64,000 bases of DNA from Bombyx mori (GCF_030269925.1 NC_085119.1:11126001-11190000), one strand, 5' to 3'. Positions 23,078 through 34,500 are shown, counted from the stretch's first letter. Notes: generated by a model from the sequence alone, not told the origin. Made by a program: numbers and translations.

Positions 23078-23497
23078 AAGCTGCTTTCAGACTACGCAAT
23101 AATATAATAGTATATAGTATATAGCTCACAGCACAACAATATCGTGCACCATACATTGTTATGGATACGTTCACACTGTACTGCACTATATAAATAATAA
23201 ATAAATAAATTTTTACTAACAATCACGCCACGTTAACTGGTCCCGTGATAAGTTCGTAAAGAACTTGTGTTACAGGTACCAGATAACGGAAATAAATGTA
23301 AGATTTTTATTATACACATACATATATTTAATATACATCCATAACCCTGGAAAAGACATTTATATTTATCATACAAATATCTCCCCTTGGCGGGATTCGA
23401 ACCACTACACCAGACGGCCGTTAATATATATTATTGGCTTAGCATATGCTGCTATACTATACGGCACTATAGTATAGCGTAGTCTGAAAGCAGCTTA
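23078..23497. mobile_element. MITE with 20-bp perfect terminal inverted repeats
   Basis: AAGCTGCTTTCAGACTACGC at 23078-23097 is repeated as its exact reverse complement at 23477-23496. The interior carries no coding sequence and has been invaded by a tRNA-derived SINE (about 23224-23424). Without that insertion it would be about 220 bp. The flanking duplication is not obvious (ATC on the left, AAT on the right), so the superfamily is open. Confidence 0.72.
23224..23424 (-). mobile_element. tRNA-derived SINE nested in the MITE
   Basis: The minus strand reads GGTTCGAATCCCGCC (a B-box match) near 23400, then TCTTTTCCAGGGTTATGG, TTATCTGGTACCTGTAAC and an AAGTTC/GAACTT hairpin tail. The same element is at 50012-50180, and a more distant one at 28318-28500. 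The A box appears lost, so promoter competence is doubtful. Confidence 0.65.
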
Positions 23498-24451
23498 ATG
23501 TAAGGTAATTTCAGGTAGAATATGATAACAGTCACTGTATTTACTGCACGATCAACGCTGAACGATCTGCTTATCCTAGCTTTGGTTCATAATTATGTAT
23601 TAATCTTAAATCACAGAAATACACCAGTCGCCATTAAAATACATATTATCATTCCATATAACGAGCTAGTTAAATATGAAGATCTCACTTAAGTATCATT
23701 TTATCAAATACACGACATGTGAAATGGACTACATAAAGGGAAGCACATAATGTGGCTATGCGCGGGTCGAGGGAAATGAAGCGGAATCTTTCAGATAACG
23801 CACACATGCAACCCCGTACATTTAGTGTAATCACCCACACACATATGCACTCATACACGTGTAGCCTCTCACTGGGCTGTGTAAAGTTGAGTTCACACCA
23901 TATAATGTATGTGACGTTGATAATTTGTTATTACGGGGTGTAAGTGCCAAATTGAATGTGTTTCGAACGAGGTTAAAGATTTGTGACGTGACCCAGAAAG
24001 ACTTTGTCGAGCTTCGAATTTGTAAGCAAAATTTCCCGTTTATACACTGGGTTACAGGGGTATCTTCGTATCGTATAGAGGTATCTTTAGTTTAGAATTA
24101 TTGATTGGAAATTTTATCGTCGTTGATAATAAATTAACAAATTTTGTTTTTTAGATGTATATTGTCTATTTTTTATTTTTTGTGCTTCTATTAGCTCCAA
24201 CTATGTAGTTATGTTTATCTACATAGCTACGGCATATATATGCCGTGGAGTCATTAAATGTAATTTTTACGAATTTCAAGATGTCCGACTAACTCCATAG
24301 CTTAGACATGTTATCAAGTGTCGATGGCGATCTAGTAAATTTAATAAATATAATAATAATAAATATTTTTTTAGATATATTCGAAGATTCTATCGGAAGA
24401 ATCTATTTTAAGTAGAAAAAAATGGCATCTAGCGTTAAAGTCTAGATAATT
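23498..24451. other. Unannotated stretch with a palindromic patch
   Basis: No coding signal. The inverted-repeat structure at 24195-24250 is listed separately. Confidence 0.4.
24195..24250. repeat. Three-arm inverted-repeat structure
   Basis: CTCCA (24195-24199) pairs with TGGAG (24246-24250). Inside are CTATGTAG (24201-24208)/CTACATAG (24219-24226) and the perfect 18-bp palindrome ACGGCATATATATGCCGT (24229-24246). Together they can draw as a three-way junction. Role unknown. Confidence 0.6.
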
Positions 24452-24681
24452 AAGTGTTTTTTTATTGCTTAGGTGGGTGGACGAGCTCACAGCCCACCTG
24501 GAGTCCATGGACATCTACAACGTAAATGCACCACCCACCTTGAGATATAAGTTCTAAGATCTCAGTATAGTTACAACGGCTGCCCTACCCTTCAAACCGA
24601 AACGTATTACTGATTCATGGCAGAAATAGGCAGGGTGGTGGTACCTACTCGCGCGGACTCACTAGAGGTCCTACCACCAGT
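24452..24681 (-). mobile_element. Bm1 SINE, short form with 14-bp target-site duplication
   Basis: Flanked by AAGTCTAGATAATT at 24438-24451 and 24682-24695, a perfect duplication. The element carries a small internal deletion after CAGCCCACCTGG (GTGTTAAGTGGTTACTGG region). The sense 5' end falls at ACTGGTGGTAGGACC with no tRNA head. The intact duplication indicates that the head was missing at insertion rather than lost later. Confidence 0.95.
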
Positions 24682-24695
24682 AAGTCTAGATAATT

Positions 24696-25168
24696 TTCGT
24701 CAAAAAAAACTATTGTTAATGTTCAAATAGACGGAAGAGATAGCTAAACTGTCGTTGGATCCAATAGGCGAAGGTACGATGACGCAGAAGTTACATTTAT
24801 GACGCAGAGAAGGAGTGGACCAGTTTTATCAAATTTTGAAGGGCATGTGAATTAAAGAGAATTACTCTAGCCCGAAATCCATGAGTGGCATCTCAAAAGG
24901 AGATGTCTCAGAACTCTCAGATAGCATCCACTTATTTATAAAGAAAAAAAAAACGCCTAACCACTGGGACGCAGTAAAAGTTATTTTGTATAAAAATCTG
25001 AGTAGTGTGCTACTTCTCATAGCACAGTGTGTATTGCGAATGTCGTTGTTAGGCAACTCAATGTGACACAGTATTTGCTTCGCTGTTATACACATCTGTT
25101 ACGGCCTTTCACTTAAATACGCGTCGTATAGTCGTATCTAAGGCACATCTTTTACGCTATACAACACG
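24696..25168. other. Unannotated flank of the tRNA gene
   Basis: Opposed open frames at 24862-25095 and 24881-25066 overlap and have no recognisable motif. Confidence 0.4.
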
Positions 25169-25257
25169 CCTTCGATAGCTCAGTTGGTAGAGCGGTGGAC
25201 TGTAGTTGTAAACGTGTGGATATCCATAGGTCGCTGGTTCAAATCCGGCTCGAAGGA
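25169..25257 (+). tRNA. tRNA-Tyr (GUA), intron-containing
   Basis: The cloverleaf folds fully. The acceptor stem is CCTTCGA (25169-25175) with TCGAAGG (25250-25256), and the discriminator is A. The D stem is GCTC/GAGC. The anticodon stem is GTGGA/TCCAT with anticodon GTA at 25202-25204. The T arm is GCTGG-TTCAAAT-CCGGC. A 16-nt intron (25206-25221) sits after position 37, the normal place for a nuclear tRNA intron; eukaryotic tRNA-Tyr genes usually carry one. CCA is not encoded. It decodes UAU/UAC. A T7 run follows at once. This is the only host gene I can defend in the window, and nothing suggests a pseudogene. Confidence 0.96.
25206..25221 (+). other. tRNA-Tyr intron
   Basis: The 16 nt from TTGTAAACG to GTGGAT interrupt the anticodon loop between positions 37 and 38. 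Removing them restores a 7-nt loop and a 5-bp stem with one G-U pair. Confidence 0.9.
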
Positions 25258-25264
25258 TTTTTTT
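25258..25264 (+). terminator. RNA polymerase III terminator
   Basis: Seven T residues begin right after the discriminator base. Confidence 0.9.
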
Positions 25265-25464
25265 ACAGGTAATGTAATTTTTTGATTCTCTTTTGTATTT
25301 CAGCTGTGTCACTTAAGTAAATTACCAAAAAAATATATTTTCGATAACTTTATCTTATTATTATACTGTGTGTGTGTTATGTTCCACAGTGCTTTGAGAA
25401 ATAATCTGAGATGATCCCCTGATTTTGTTTTTAAAATTAGACCAATCACCATCAGAGCAAGCAG

Positions 25465-25718
25465 ATTTACTGGTAGTAGGACCTCTTGTGAGTCCGCACG
25501 GGTAGGTACCACCACTCTGACTATTTCTGCCATGAAGCAGTAATGCGTTTCGGTTTGAAGGGTGGCCAGCCGTTGTAACTATACTGAGCACCTTAGAACT
25601 TATATCTCAAGGTGGGTGGTAGCATTTACGTTGTAGATGGCTATGAGCTCCGGTAACCACTTAACACCAGGTGGGCTGTGAGCTCGTCCAACCATCTATG
25701 CAATAAAAACAAATAAAA
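25465..25718 (+). mobile_element. Bm1 SINE, short form
   Basis: Runs from ACTGGTAGTAGGACCTCTTG to CCATCTATGCAATAAAAACA. Near-consensus, with the same 5' boundary as the copy at 24452-24681. It lies 200 bp downstream of the tRNA-Tyr gene. Confidence 0.92.
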
Positions 25719-25754
25719 AATCTTGCCTTAGAGCAAATTTCATGTTTCTACGGT

Positions 25755-25922
25755 ATTTCCTGAGCGCTATGACACGTCGTTCTCCAAACGAGGCTTATAG
25801 AGAGTACTCGGCAGTAAGCAGCGACGGATGTCTTTAGCATCACTGGTGCCTATGAGCGACGCTAATCACTCACCATCAGTTGTTCCGTATACACGTCTGT
25901 CTCCAAGCCCATTAAAATAAGG
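25755..25922 (+). pseudogene. CR1/jockey-like LINE 3' end, degraded
   Basis: TTTCCTGAGCGCTATGACAC encodes FPERYDT, then SFSKRGL and a stop. The rest matches the 3' end at 47532-47728, ending near CCCATTAAAATAA. Old copy. Confidence 0.7.
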
Positions 25923-27536
25923 GCCTGCACTAAACATGATGTTAAGATACGAGATTGAAGTCCTTACTTTAATGTCATTTTTCAGTTTATGCCAGTAATA
26001 AATAATGGATAAGGAATAACAGATTCTGATTTGATTTGATTTGTTATTTAATAAAATAAAAAGAAATATAGAGATCAATGAAAATCATAAAATACCATAA
26101 TAGTTAGTTCAGTGTGAGGCTGATTTAGGTTCGGGTAAAACTATTTTTAGTTATTTATTTTTCTTTTTTTTATCGATAGTCTTTGGATTCAAATACGTTT
26201 AAATAATATAAAATATTTTGTAACAGCTTCAAAATATTACTAATAGTTAATACATATAATAATTATACATATAATAATACATAAAAGTTGAACTTATTTA
26301 TTGCAAACGCATACAAGTACAGACTTGTCAAATTCTGAATCCATTACGTTCTGCCAACTACAATAATGAGTATATTTCTAATCTCATTCAATGTTTGATT
26401 GATCGACCATTATGACTCTCTATGCGAAGGCTTGAGTAAATCCCACTAAGATATGTTACGGACCACTACGGGCCACGATCAATCTTGTAGACGCTCTGTA
26501 GTGATCCTTTATCTTTATACTACACGCCAATTTCTTATTCACTTAGAGGAATAATACACCTCAAATAAATTCAGCCGTTGCCTTAATTTTTGATCTCTCT
26601 TATTTTCTTCAGTAAAAATGACTTTAACTCGACGACAAAACAAAAATCATAAAGACAAAAGAAATAAAAATTTATCTCAAGCAAAACACCCCATAAAATG
26701 GAAATGTCTCGAGAACTTTATAAAAGCGATAACGACCGAAGTTGTTCTGAGCTTTGTTCCATCGCTTACATAAAAGTCGCCATTTTGACGTGAGCTGCTT
26801 CCGAAGAAGATCGCTTCAGGTCACCTCGGAGTGTGAAAGATCTTTGTAAACTGGACGATGTGTACCTAGATACGCAGTGAGGTAAAAAATACGGCTCTAG
26901 GAGTGTACGTTCTTAGCCCCGCCCCCCCTCTCGACACGCCCACAAAAATCCTCTCCTGAAAGGACCAGAGTGAGATACTTCTTCAGTCACGGTATAATAG
27001 AAATGAAGCTGTGAACAAGAATACATAACAACTCAAATACAAACAAAGTTTAAGTGTGTGGGTTCTAAAACTGAACTCACACAACTACCCAATAAGTATG
27101 TATTCTCTATTCAATATTCAATAAGTATATATAAAAGCCTAATTTTAGTATTGTGAGTTGAGTGTTACTTCTAAATGAAACCTGTTTTAAACGAAATCAG
27201 TTTTCGTTCGAATGAGAACTACTTTACTTCTATTTTATTCCAGAATAAGCTTTTGATTTTGTTTTAGACTAGTAAATCCGGCCACGCTCTGCTGAAATCA
27301 TCGTTAAATGTGTCAGCCAATTTTTTAAGCTTCACGCGCAGCCTCTATCCCTTTGTCCCTATTCTCTGAAATACTAACGGAAACTGTACCAAGATTTATA
27401 ACCGTACAGAGGATAAAGATACATAGAAATGCTACTTTTATTAATACGACAGCGCCAAGCATGGCTGAGCAACAATTCCGTCATCGTTTGTAATAAATAG
27501 CTTTGAGTTCATAGTAATAAAATACCACCACCACCA
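25923..27536. other. Long unannotated stretch
   Basis: AT-rich, no recognisable coding sequence or repeat. Confidence 0.45.
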
Positions 27537-27725
27537 ATGCGGTGGACCGACCAAATTAAAACTGCAGTGGGAGGTCCCCTAAATGAGTGCAGTAGAATGG
27601 CCTCGAGCAGGGAGAGATGGTGCGACATCGTGAGACGCATCAAGTCTGCCCCTTCCAACACTACATGACGATCACGACCACTCTGTCAAGAGTGACACGA
27701 CTGAGAAGAGGAAGAAGAAATAATT
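27537..27725 (+). pseudogene. LINE ORF2 carboxy-terminal fragment (RTE-like)
   Basis: The frame reads MRWTDQIKTAVGGPLNECSR, then MASSRERWCDIVRRIKSAP and a stop, followed by a GAAGAAGAAATAATTATT tail. RWTDQIK...GxPLNECxRxAxxRExWxxIVRR is the usual end of RTE-like LINE ORF2 proteins. A related end is on the minus strand at 58889-59330 (RWTDQVK). Confidence 0.72.
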
Positions 27726-27814
27726 ATTATCTCATTTTTATTCTCACACTCTCTTTGAAAAAAATTCTTAGAACTACAGGGCTGCCCTTTTGTACTAACT
27801 TTTGTACTTGTGTT

Positions 27815-27930
27815 GTGTTTTTTTTTACTGCTTAGATGATTAGACGAGCTCACAGCCCACCTGGTGTTAAGTGGTCACAGGATCCCATAGACATCTACAA
27901 CGTAAATGCGCCACCCACCTTTAGGTAGGC
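27815..27930 (-). mobile_element. Bm1 SINE, 3' fragment
   Basis: TTTTTTTTTACTGCTTAGAT to GCGCCACCCACCTTTAGG. Only the poly(A)-proximal 110 bp or so. Confidence 0.85.
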
Positions 27931-28222
27931 TACCACTGAAGACTCTCCTCACACTTTATAATAGAATAATCAATTCCGAATCGTCTGAACGCATTTTACT
28001 TACCAATTCTATATCTATTGGAGAGGTCATATTGAACCATGATACGAAAGCAGAGCCTACATGTGTTCCCAACGACCACGACATGTTCCAGATTTCACAA
28101 TGAGTTAAATAGATAACATTAAAAAAAATTGTGTCCCCACTTTTAAATACCAGTATCCTATCTGTTTCGTGCAAGCAGTCATGCGGTTCAGTTTAATAGT
28201 TTTAATAATATAATTAATAATA
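27931..28222. other. Unannotated stretch
   Basis: Two opposed short frames, neither recognisable. Confidence 0.35.
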
Positions 28223-28282
28223 GGTCTATGTTCAGCAGTGGGCGGCGAACAGGTTCAGATGATGATAATAATAATAATAATT
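28223..28282 (+). repeat. LINE 3' tail with GAT/AAT microsatellite
   Basis: GGTCTATGTTCAGCAGTGGG followed by GATGATGATAATAATAATAA. The same GGCCTATGTCCAGCAGTGGA plus (GAT)n layout occurs at 53028-53092. Confidence 0.6.
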
Positions 28283-28317
28283 TCATAATTTAGAACAGAA
28301 CAACTCACACATGGTCA

Positions 28318-28500
28318 TCCGGTCCCAATTTACGATTCCCTGTGTTATGGGTACCAGAGACTGACAAACATACTTACATGCATTTAAATATATGGGTAAC
28401 AAACACCCAGAGAAAGAGCTAACATACCTGTTTATCACACAATATTTACACCCGATGTGGGAATCTAACCCACGACCCACGACGATGGAGTCAGTCATCG
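28318..28500 (-). mobile_element. tRNA-derived SINE, related to 23224-23424
   Basis: The minus strand has GGGTTAGATTCCCACATCGG (B-box-like), TTTCTCTGGGTGTTTGTTAC and TCTGGTACCCATAACACAGG. The layout resembles the SINE at 50012, but sequence identity is modest. Confidence 0.55.
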
Positions 28501-28565
28501 AGTTTAAAAAATAGAAAAAGCTTATTTTTTTCGGCTTTTGCGAACTGCGGACACAATTCAAAATA

Positions 28566-29125
28566 TTTTCAGAATTTTTCCAATGCTTGGATGGGAAAAC
28601 GAGCTCACGGTCTACCTGGTGTTAATTTTTTTTCCACATGTGAAAATCGCCGGATCCCCACCCGCGTGGCAGGTCGGGTATGTGGGAGTTGAACATCACT
28701 AAGCACTCCTGCCGCTCACAGTCGGCGACCTACCCCGGACCGGGCCGGAGCCCGGTCGGGGCTATTGAGACGGCGGGAGAGGCTTGACGCAGAGCATATT
28801 ACATATCGGATCATATAGACATCAAAAGCGTAAATGTTGCAACCCACCTTGATATATGAGTTCTAAAGCACAGTTCTATGATACAACAGCTGTTCTACCC
28901 TTCAAACCGGAATGCACCAGTAATTACGTAAATTATATTTTATTCGGTTTTACAAAATTATTTTTCTTCATCGCGGTAATCATTTAAGAACATATTATGT
29001 TGAGTACGTTTTTCGTTAGAAATTTGGTACCCGCCTGCTATTCTGGTCTACTGATACATTCGCATCACTCAATATGAATGCAGCGGGCATCTCATTCTAT
29101 AGGCCGCGACAACTGTAGAAGAGTA
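28566..29125 (-). mobile_element. Bm1 SINE with head, interrupted by a GC-rich insert
   Basis: Poly(A)-side Bm1 at 28566-28625, a foreign insert (about 28626-28805), then Bm1 body and tRNA-derived head to about 29125 (TAGGCCGCGACAACTG is the reverse of the A-box region). The middle of the body is also shortened. Old copy. Confidence 0.75.
28626..28805 (-). mobile_element. GC-rich insert nested in Bm1
   Basis: Starts with T8 on the plus strand, so probably a minus-strand retroelement 3' end with poly(A). It is GC-rich (CGGACCGGGCCGGAGCCCGG near 28737), unlike its surroundings. No coding motif is recognised. I infer a 5'-truncated LINE 3' UTR. Confidence 0.55.
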
Positions 29126-30900
29126 TTCAAAACTCAGAACGCCGGAATGAAATATGAAATGAAACTATGAAAATAGTAAACGTTAGATAAAACCGGAAAA
29201 GTAGTTTAATTAAATGACATTACTATTTATTTTTCATTTATTGTTCAGTTCAATTTCTGATTTTTTACAATTATGTGTTTGCCATAGATATCCGGCATAT
29301 TTGTGTCAGCGTGACAAAGAAGCTTGTTTCATTTAAATTTATGAATTTACTTTTCGACTAAATAGGAAAAAAACAACATTAATAATTCACCCTGTGGTTG
29401 AAAAAAGTCAGAAAGAACGTCACGATATCCGGAAACGGATTCTCGTTTAATTTTTAATTCGGTCGAGCGCCACCGCGGCGCTGTCGTCGGCGTCTTCCTG
29501 TCGGTCGCTTCCGGTTGTGAGCACTCCTTTTTTCAAAGGTTGTATTTCCGTTTTGGCTCGGGAGCCGATGTCACGCGGCATTGGACACGGCTTTCATAAA
29601 ATGCCTTTTAATCTTTTAGTCGTCGTTAACAAGTTCCGAGCATTGTTTTGAATCCTTTTTTATTCTCTAACTTTTTTCATTGGGATAGTTGTGTAGAGCG
29701 TATCTTCGCCTTACACCGAATTCGCTAAAAGCTATGAAGAGTAATAAAAAGGATTTAATAAATTATGTTGACATTATTTAATAGAAATCCTTTTTCTTTT
29801 GACATAAAAAATATACTCGTTACACTTAATAATCATTTTAACTGTGAGATAGCTGCTTAAAATGTTACATTTGACTTAATAATTCTATAGATGATGAAAA
29901 GCTATATCTGATTTCTTTCAATCACCTCTTTTTTTGGGGTTCCGTTTTCTCATAACAAAAATAAATCCATACATAGTTCATTTGATGGTTTATAGTATTC
30001 TAGTATTTTATTAGCTGTTCATGAGTGTTGGACATGATTAAATCAATGAAAAAAATATTGTGTAAATAAATTACAAACGAAAACCCAAAATACGTTCGGC
30101 TACAACTGGCTTCAGACCATTGATCTTTTTTCGGTGGGCACAAATCAAAGTGGGAAGACAAAGGTCCAGTAATACGCGGTGAGGGATCCCGGGTACACCA
30201 CTAGAGATTCATTTTGTTTCTCTAACAGCACGTTTTTGTTTTCAGAAATGATTTTCATTACGTGTTCAAAATTATAGTTATTTCCAAAAAGTTTACGACG
30301 GTGAAAATTAAAAATTTAATTTACGTAAAATAAAAAGTTCAGAGCCAAAGCGAACTGCATTGATTCTGACAAAAAAATCAGTAATTAGTAATAAATTTTA
30401 TCAAAAATCAAGATTTTTTTTTTTTTAAAGCTGCTGATACACTGTAAATATAATCGTAATCGTTATTTAGAATAACAGAATACAATGTTTACAATAATCA
30501 CTTTGCTTATTTCGATCCTAAGTAAACAGACACGACGATCGTAGTTCTACGTTTAGTGTACTCTTCCAATTCTGTCTACAGATTATCCTCTCTACGGTAA
30601 CATCTCGTCTCAAGGAGAGCATGATTTGTGTGCGGCGAGTCCCCGGGGGCGCTTTACTGTTCCATTCGCCCAACGCGATTTATACCCGGGATTTCGCTGT
30701 CCACTACAAACAAACATAGTTAAACAAAGCGAAATGATCTTTTGGTGGAAGCGTTGCTCCGAAGATTATCATGGAAGGAGTAATCGAGAAATTCACAAGT
30801 AACATATTGAAAAACATATTATGTCTCAAATTGGATTACTTTTTCTTTTATAATATGTTTTTATTAAAGTGTCAGTAAAAAAAAAATGGGTAGTTTGTGC
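29126..30900. other. Long unannotated stretch
   Basis: No coding signal. A GC-rich patch at 29460-29580 contains no open frame worth naming. Confidence 0.45.
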
Positions 30901-30952
30901 CTTGTGACCGGGTGCAGAGAGAGTTGTGCTGGAAAGTCCACGCTATATTTTA

Positions 30953-31545
30953 AAAAAGTGCATTGCTGAGAGGTTTCACAACATGATCCAAGACTCTATC
31001 TTGATACACTTTCGCTGAAGTTTTCACTCTTTTTTCACAAAAATGTAGTTTTGTGACTCCTTGATGAAACCAGCACTGACGCAGGATGACAACCACGTTG
31101 TACCTTTCCGACCACTTGAGCAGCTTCTTTAGAACTGTGAGCGTACACTTTATCATTTTGCTTATTGTAGCGTTCTTTAATCGTTAAAATATTTTCATCG
31201 GTAAAGAGGATATTTCCATGCCTTTCACCTGCGTATCGCAACAGAAGGCGTTTTGATCGATTCACTCTCTTTAATTGTGAAGATTGATTTAGGGCATGCC
31301 CTGTATATGGACGATAAGAACCGAACTTCAGGCCTTGTTTTATATTACACGACAGAGTCCTAGCGGGAATCTTCACTATAAGATTTTTTGTTTCCTAATG
31401 GGGTTTCGACGAATTCTGGCTTTAACGGCATTAACAGTCTAACAGCACGCGGCCACCCCGATCTTTTCTGGTCTTGGACAGACGAAGTGTTGTTGTATAT
31501 GTTGTAGTTTATAATAGTTGAAATAGCGCAAAATCGAAACATTTT
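30953..31545 (-). pseudogene. Tc1/mariner-superfamily transposase pseudogene
   Basis: Minus strand, in three frames: QKRSGWPRAVRLL (linker region), then MKIPARTLSCNIKQGLKFGS and NILFTDENILTIKERYNKQN with the first catalytic Asp in FTDEN. Then come VQRGCHPASVLV and, after a frameshift, GVTKLHFCEKRVKTSAKVYQ and VVKPLSNALF. This order is typical of IS630-Tc1-mariner transposases with an LFTDExFT motif. The element stops before the second and third catalytic acidic residues and lacks the amino-terminal helix-turn-helix. At least two frame breaks. It is a different lineage from the mariners at 3.1 and 13 kb. Confidence 0.78.
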
Positions 31546-34500
31546 TTTTATAAATAATATACGTGTTCCAAATTCGAAAATAATTAAAAAGTTGAAAAAA
31601 AGAAAAGTTTTTATGTAACAGTATTTATGGCCAGACTAGTTAGGAGTACCAGTCGGTGTACGGTGACAGTAACTCAGTACCAGAGGGGGTTTTACATAAT
31701 TTCGTTATTCCATGCAAGATAGCTCTCTCAACAATCCACCTGGTTGAAACAAAACATAATTTACCAAATTACTATAATAAAAGAAATTAAAAAGTTAACT
31801 TAACTAACTTATTAAAAAGTTAACTATTCAATTTTCACTAGGCGACAGACGCTTGAACAGATATACGCAAACGCTACCGATTTCATTGACAAATAAAAAT
31901 AGTGTTAGGCGTCTTATTTGTATATTTTCTTGTAACGAACTATATATACAGAACTAAAAATATAGTAATGGCTAAAGATATCCGTGATCCAAATCATTAA
32001 GGCTACAACAGTCCGCACGCGTAGCACAAAACTACGGCTCTCAGAAATCGCGCGAACACTCGGCTGTTCACATCGATATGATTTATAGCTGCCTCGGGAT
32101 TGTTCCTTCTACTTAGTTGAGTTATCGAGTGTCCTCCGATTAATGTTGGATTAATATGTGATTAATATGTTTACGTTGTGAATTAAGATTGCGCTTGGGT
32201 CAGTCGAAAACTTCTAGTAATTGATCGAAATGTTTTTTTATATGTTCTGGTTTCGAGAGCCCGTTAATCATGTAATTTGATGTTGAAACAAAAACTAAAC
32301 TACGTTAATTTAACAGAAAAAACGTGAAATTTTAGACTCTTTTTACTTATGAATAAAAGGATAAAAAAATCTGTATGTTCCACCATTTTTTCATATAATG
32401 AACTGTATACGCATCAGTGTAATCGACCGCCAAACACCTATAAATAAATATGGCGGCAAAAATGGCGTCAGTTTATCAGGAACAGGAAGTGGACACCGGG
32501 GACCGCGAGTTATAAATGTTATTAGATAGCCCCAGGGCTTAGTTGAAACCGGGATTACGTTTTTTCGGATTTCTTTCGGACCAGGTTTTTGTTAATGTGT
32601 CTGGGTTTGTGAATAAATTGCTCGGGACGATTTTAAATGAGTTCGTGTTTTTGGTTGTGTTAATCAAGCGGTCTTTTTTAAATTAGGGTGTTTGTTTTGG
32701 TTAGGTGAATTTGTTAAAAAATCGAAACGAAAAAGTCGAAGTAAAGAGTTTTCAATGCGGTTGAAAATATTGGTTTCCGAAAATACGAACTTATCATTTT
32801 TTGTGATCCCGGCCGTCTGTGAAAGTAGTTTTAATTATGTGTACAAGTAGAGCAAACCGAAGAAAATACTATCTTATTTTAGGATTAAAAGAATACTAAT
32901 ATATTTTTTTCCAATTCGAAGCACAAATCACAAAACCTGTTTAATTGAACCCTGGACAATTCAATTAGCGTCGAATATGATTTTCTTATTACCGCCTAAA
33001 TTATTAACAACCGCAATACTTTAGTAATGTTTTGAAGTTCATAATAAAATGAATTAAAATTAATGAATAAAAAATCCTTCTGAAAATAGTGTAGAATATA
33101 TTTGCATAGAACTATAGGCTGTCAAAAGCATCGGCAAACGATCTGCATCGGCTATTTACTTACGACGTATAGCCAGCTACAAATTGCCAGATGCTATTTT
33201 TATTGAAGCATCACAAAGACTAGTATGTTCTCAAAATTCAGTGGCAGAAAGTTCAGTTTACCCTGAATTGAGATAGGCTGGGAAAATTTACGATAAACGT
33301 TAATTTTAATTTCACTTCGGCTTATAGTTTTTTGTACGTTTTTCTAATGTTATTTCTTAGAGCAGATAATCCTCATTCGTCTTTCTAATACACCACGCTG
33401 AAAGATCACATGCCGTCTGACGGTAAGTCTTCACTGTCATTAATGAGCTTATGCTATGCCAGTGACATAGCTAGATGGCGGTCTCTCGCCGAAGAAAACC
33501 GATTTTTAGGGATTTTAAATAAAATGGTGGAGGAGATTTTCAATTTCAGGTGCTTTTGCAAATTTAATTACATTTGACTACTAATACTGTTAAAGGTTCA
33601 TGTGATATTAAGCAGAACGTCCAAACGTATATTTACTTGATAGAGTACACGAATGCTTATGCTTAAAGTTATGTACTCATAAATATTAAAGCACCGAAGC
33701 GCCTATGGGCCCGAGAGAGCACTGATAGTCGATAGTGTCAATATTGGCGATCATCCAACTAACATCGATATAGCTATTATTTATATTTGCACATAAATAT
33801 TTAACGCAGTCTGTTCTATTCTATTTTAATGTTACAAATTTGTAAACATATATTTGTTCATAATAATAATAAAAACAATACTGTCTTTATTTTCTGAAAA
33901 AATTTCATTTGAAGCTAACAATTTCAAGTAGACTAAAAATTTAAAAAATACAATATAATATATGAAAACAAAATATAAAAGTAAAATCTACACTTATACT
34001 ACAAAATGTCTCTCGTCTCGGTGTGCCTCTCGGCAAAGGCCTCCTCCAACATTTTAGTTCATTAAGTACAGACAAATAACTGTTAGTGACAATCTTCTTC
34101 GAAGAGTTTCTTCAATTGAATGTTTTACAATTTTTAAGAAAGTTCATCGTAGCCGGAACATACCAAAATCAAAAATTCACACTTCAGTACCCAAGACCCT
34201 AAGCTCGTTACGACCGCCACTAATTACACCCGCAATTCTGTAGCTTAAAATTTCGAATGCAACCCTTACATGGGCGCCTGTCCCTCTCTGTCGCGTTTGA
34301 AACAATACCAACTGTTGCAGATTTCAGCTCGTGTGCGTGGTCCGTCAGTGTGCGTGGGTAAACACCGGTTTAAGCCTAACTGGCCTTAATGAATCGTAAT
34401 GGCCCCTATAATTCGCAGCGTAACTAACTGGCCATGTGGGGACGAGTGCCTCCCGCGCCTCCCCGCTCCGACGGTTGGAAGCGAGCCATATCGCGCGTAT

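Noticed and set aside
23385..23425. tRNA-like GGTTCGAATCC on the minus strand
   Set aside because: The B box of a SINE; no acceptor or D stem.
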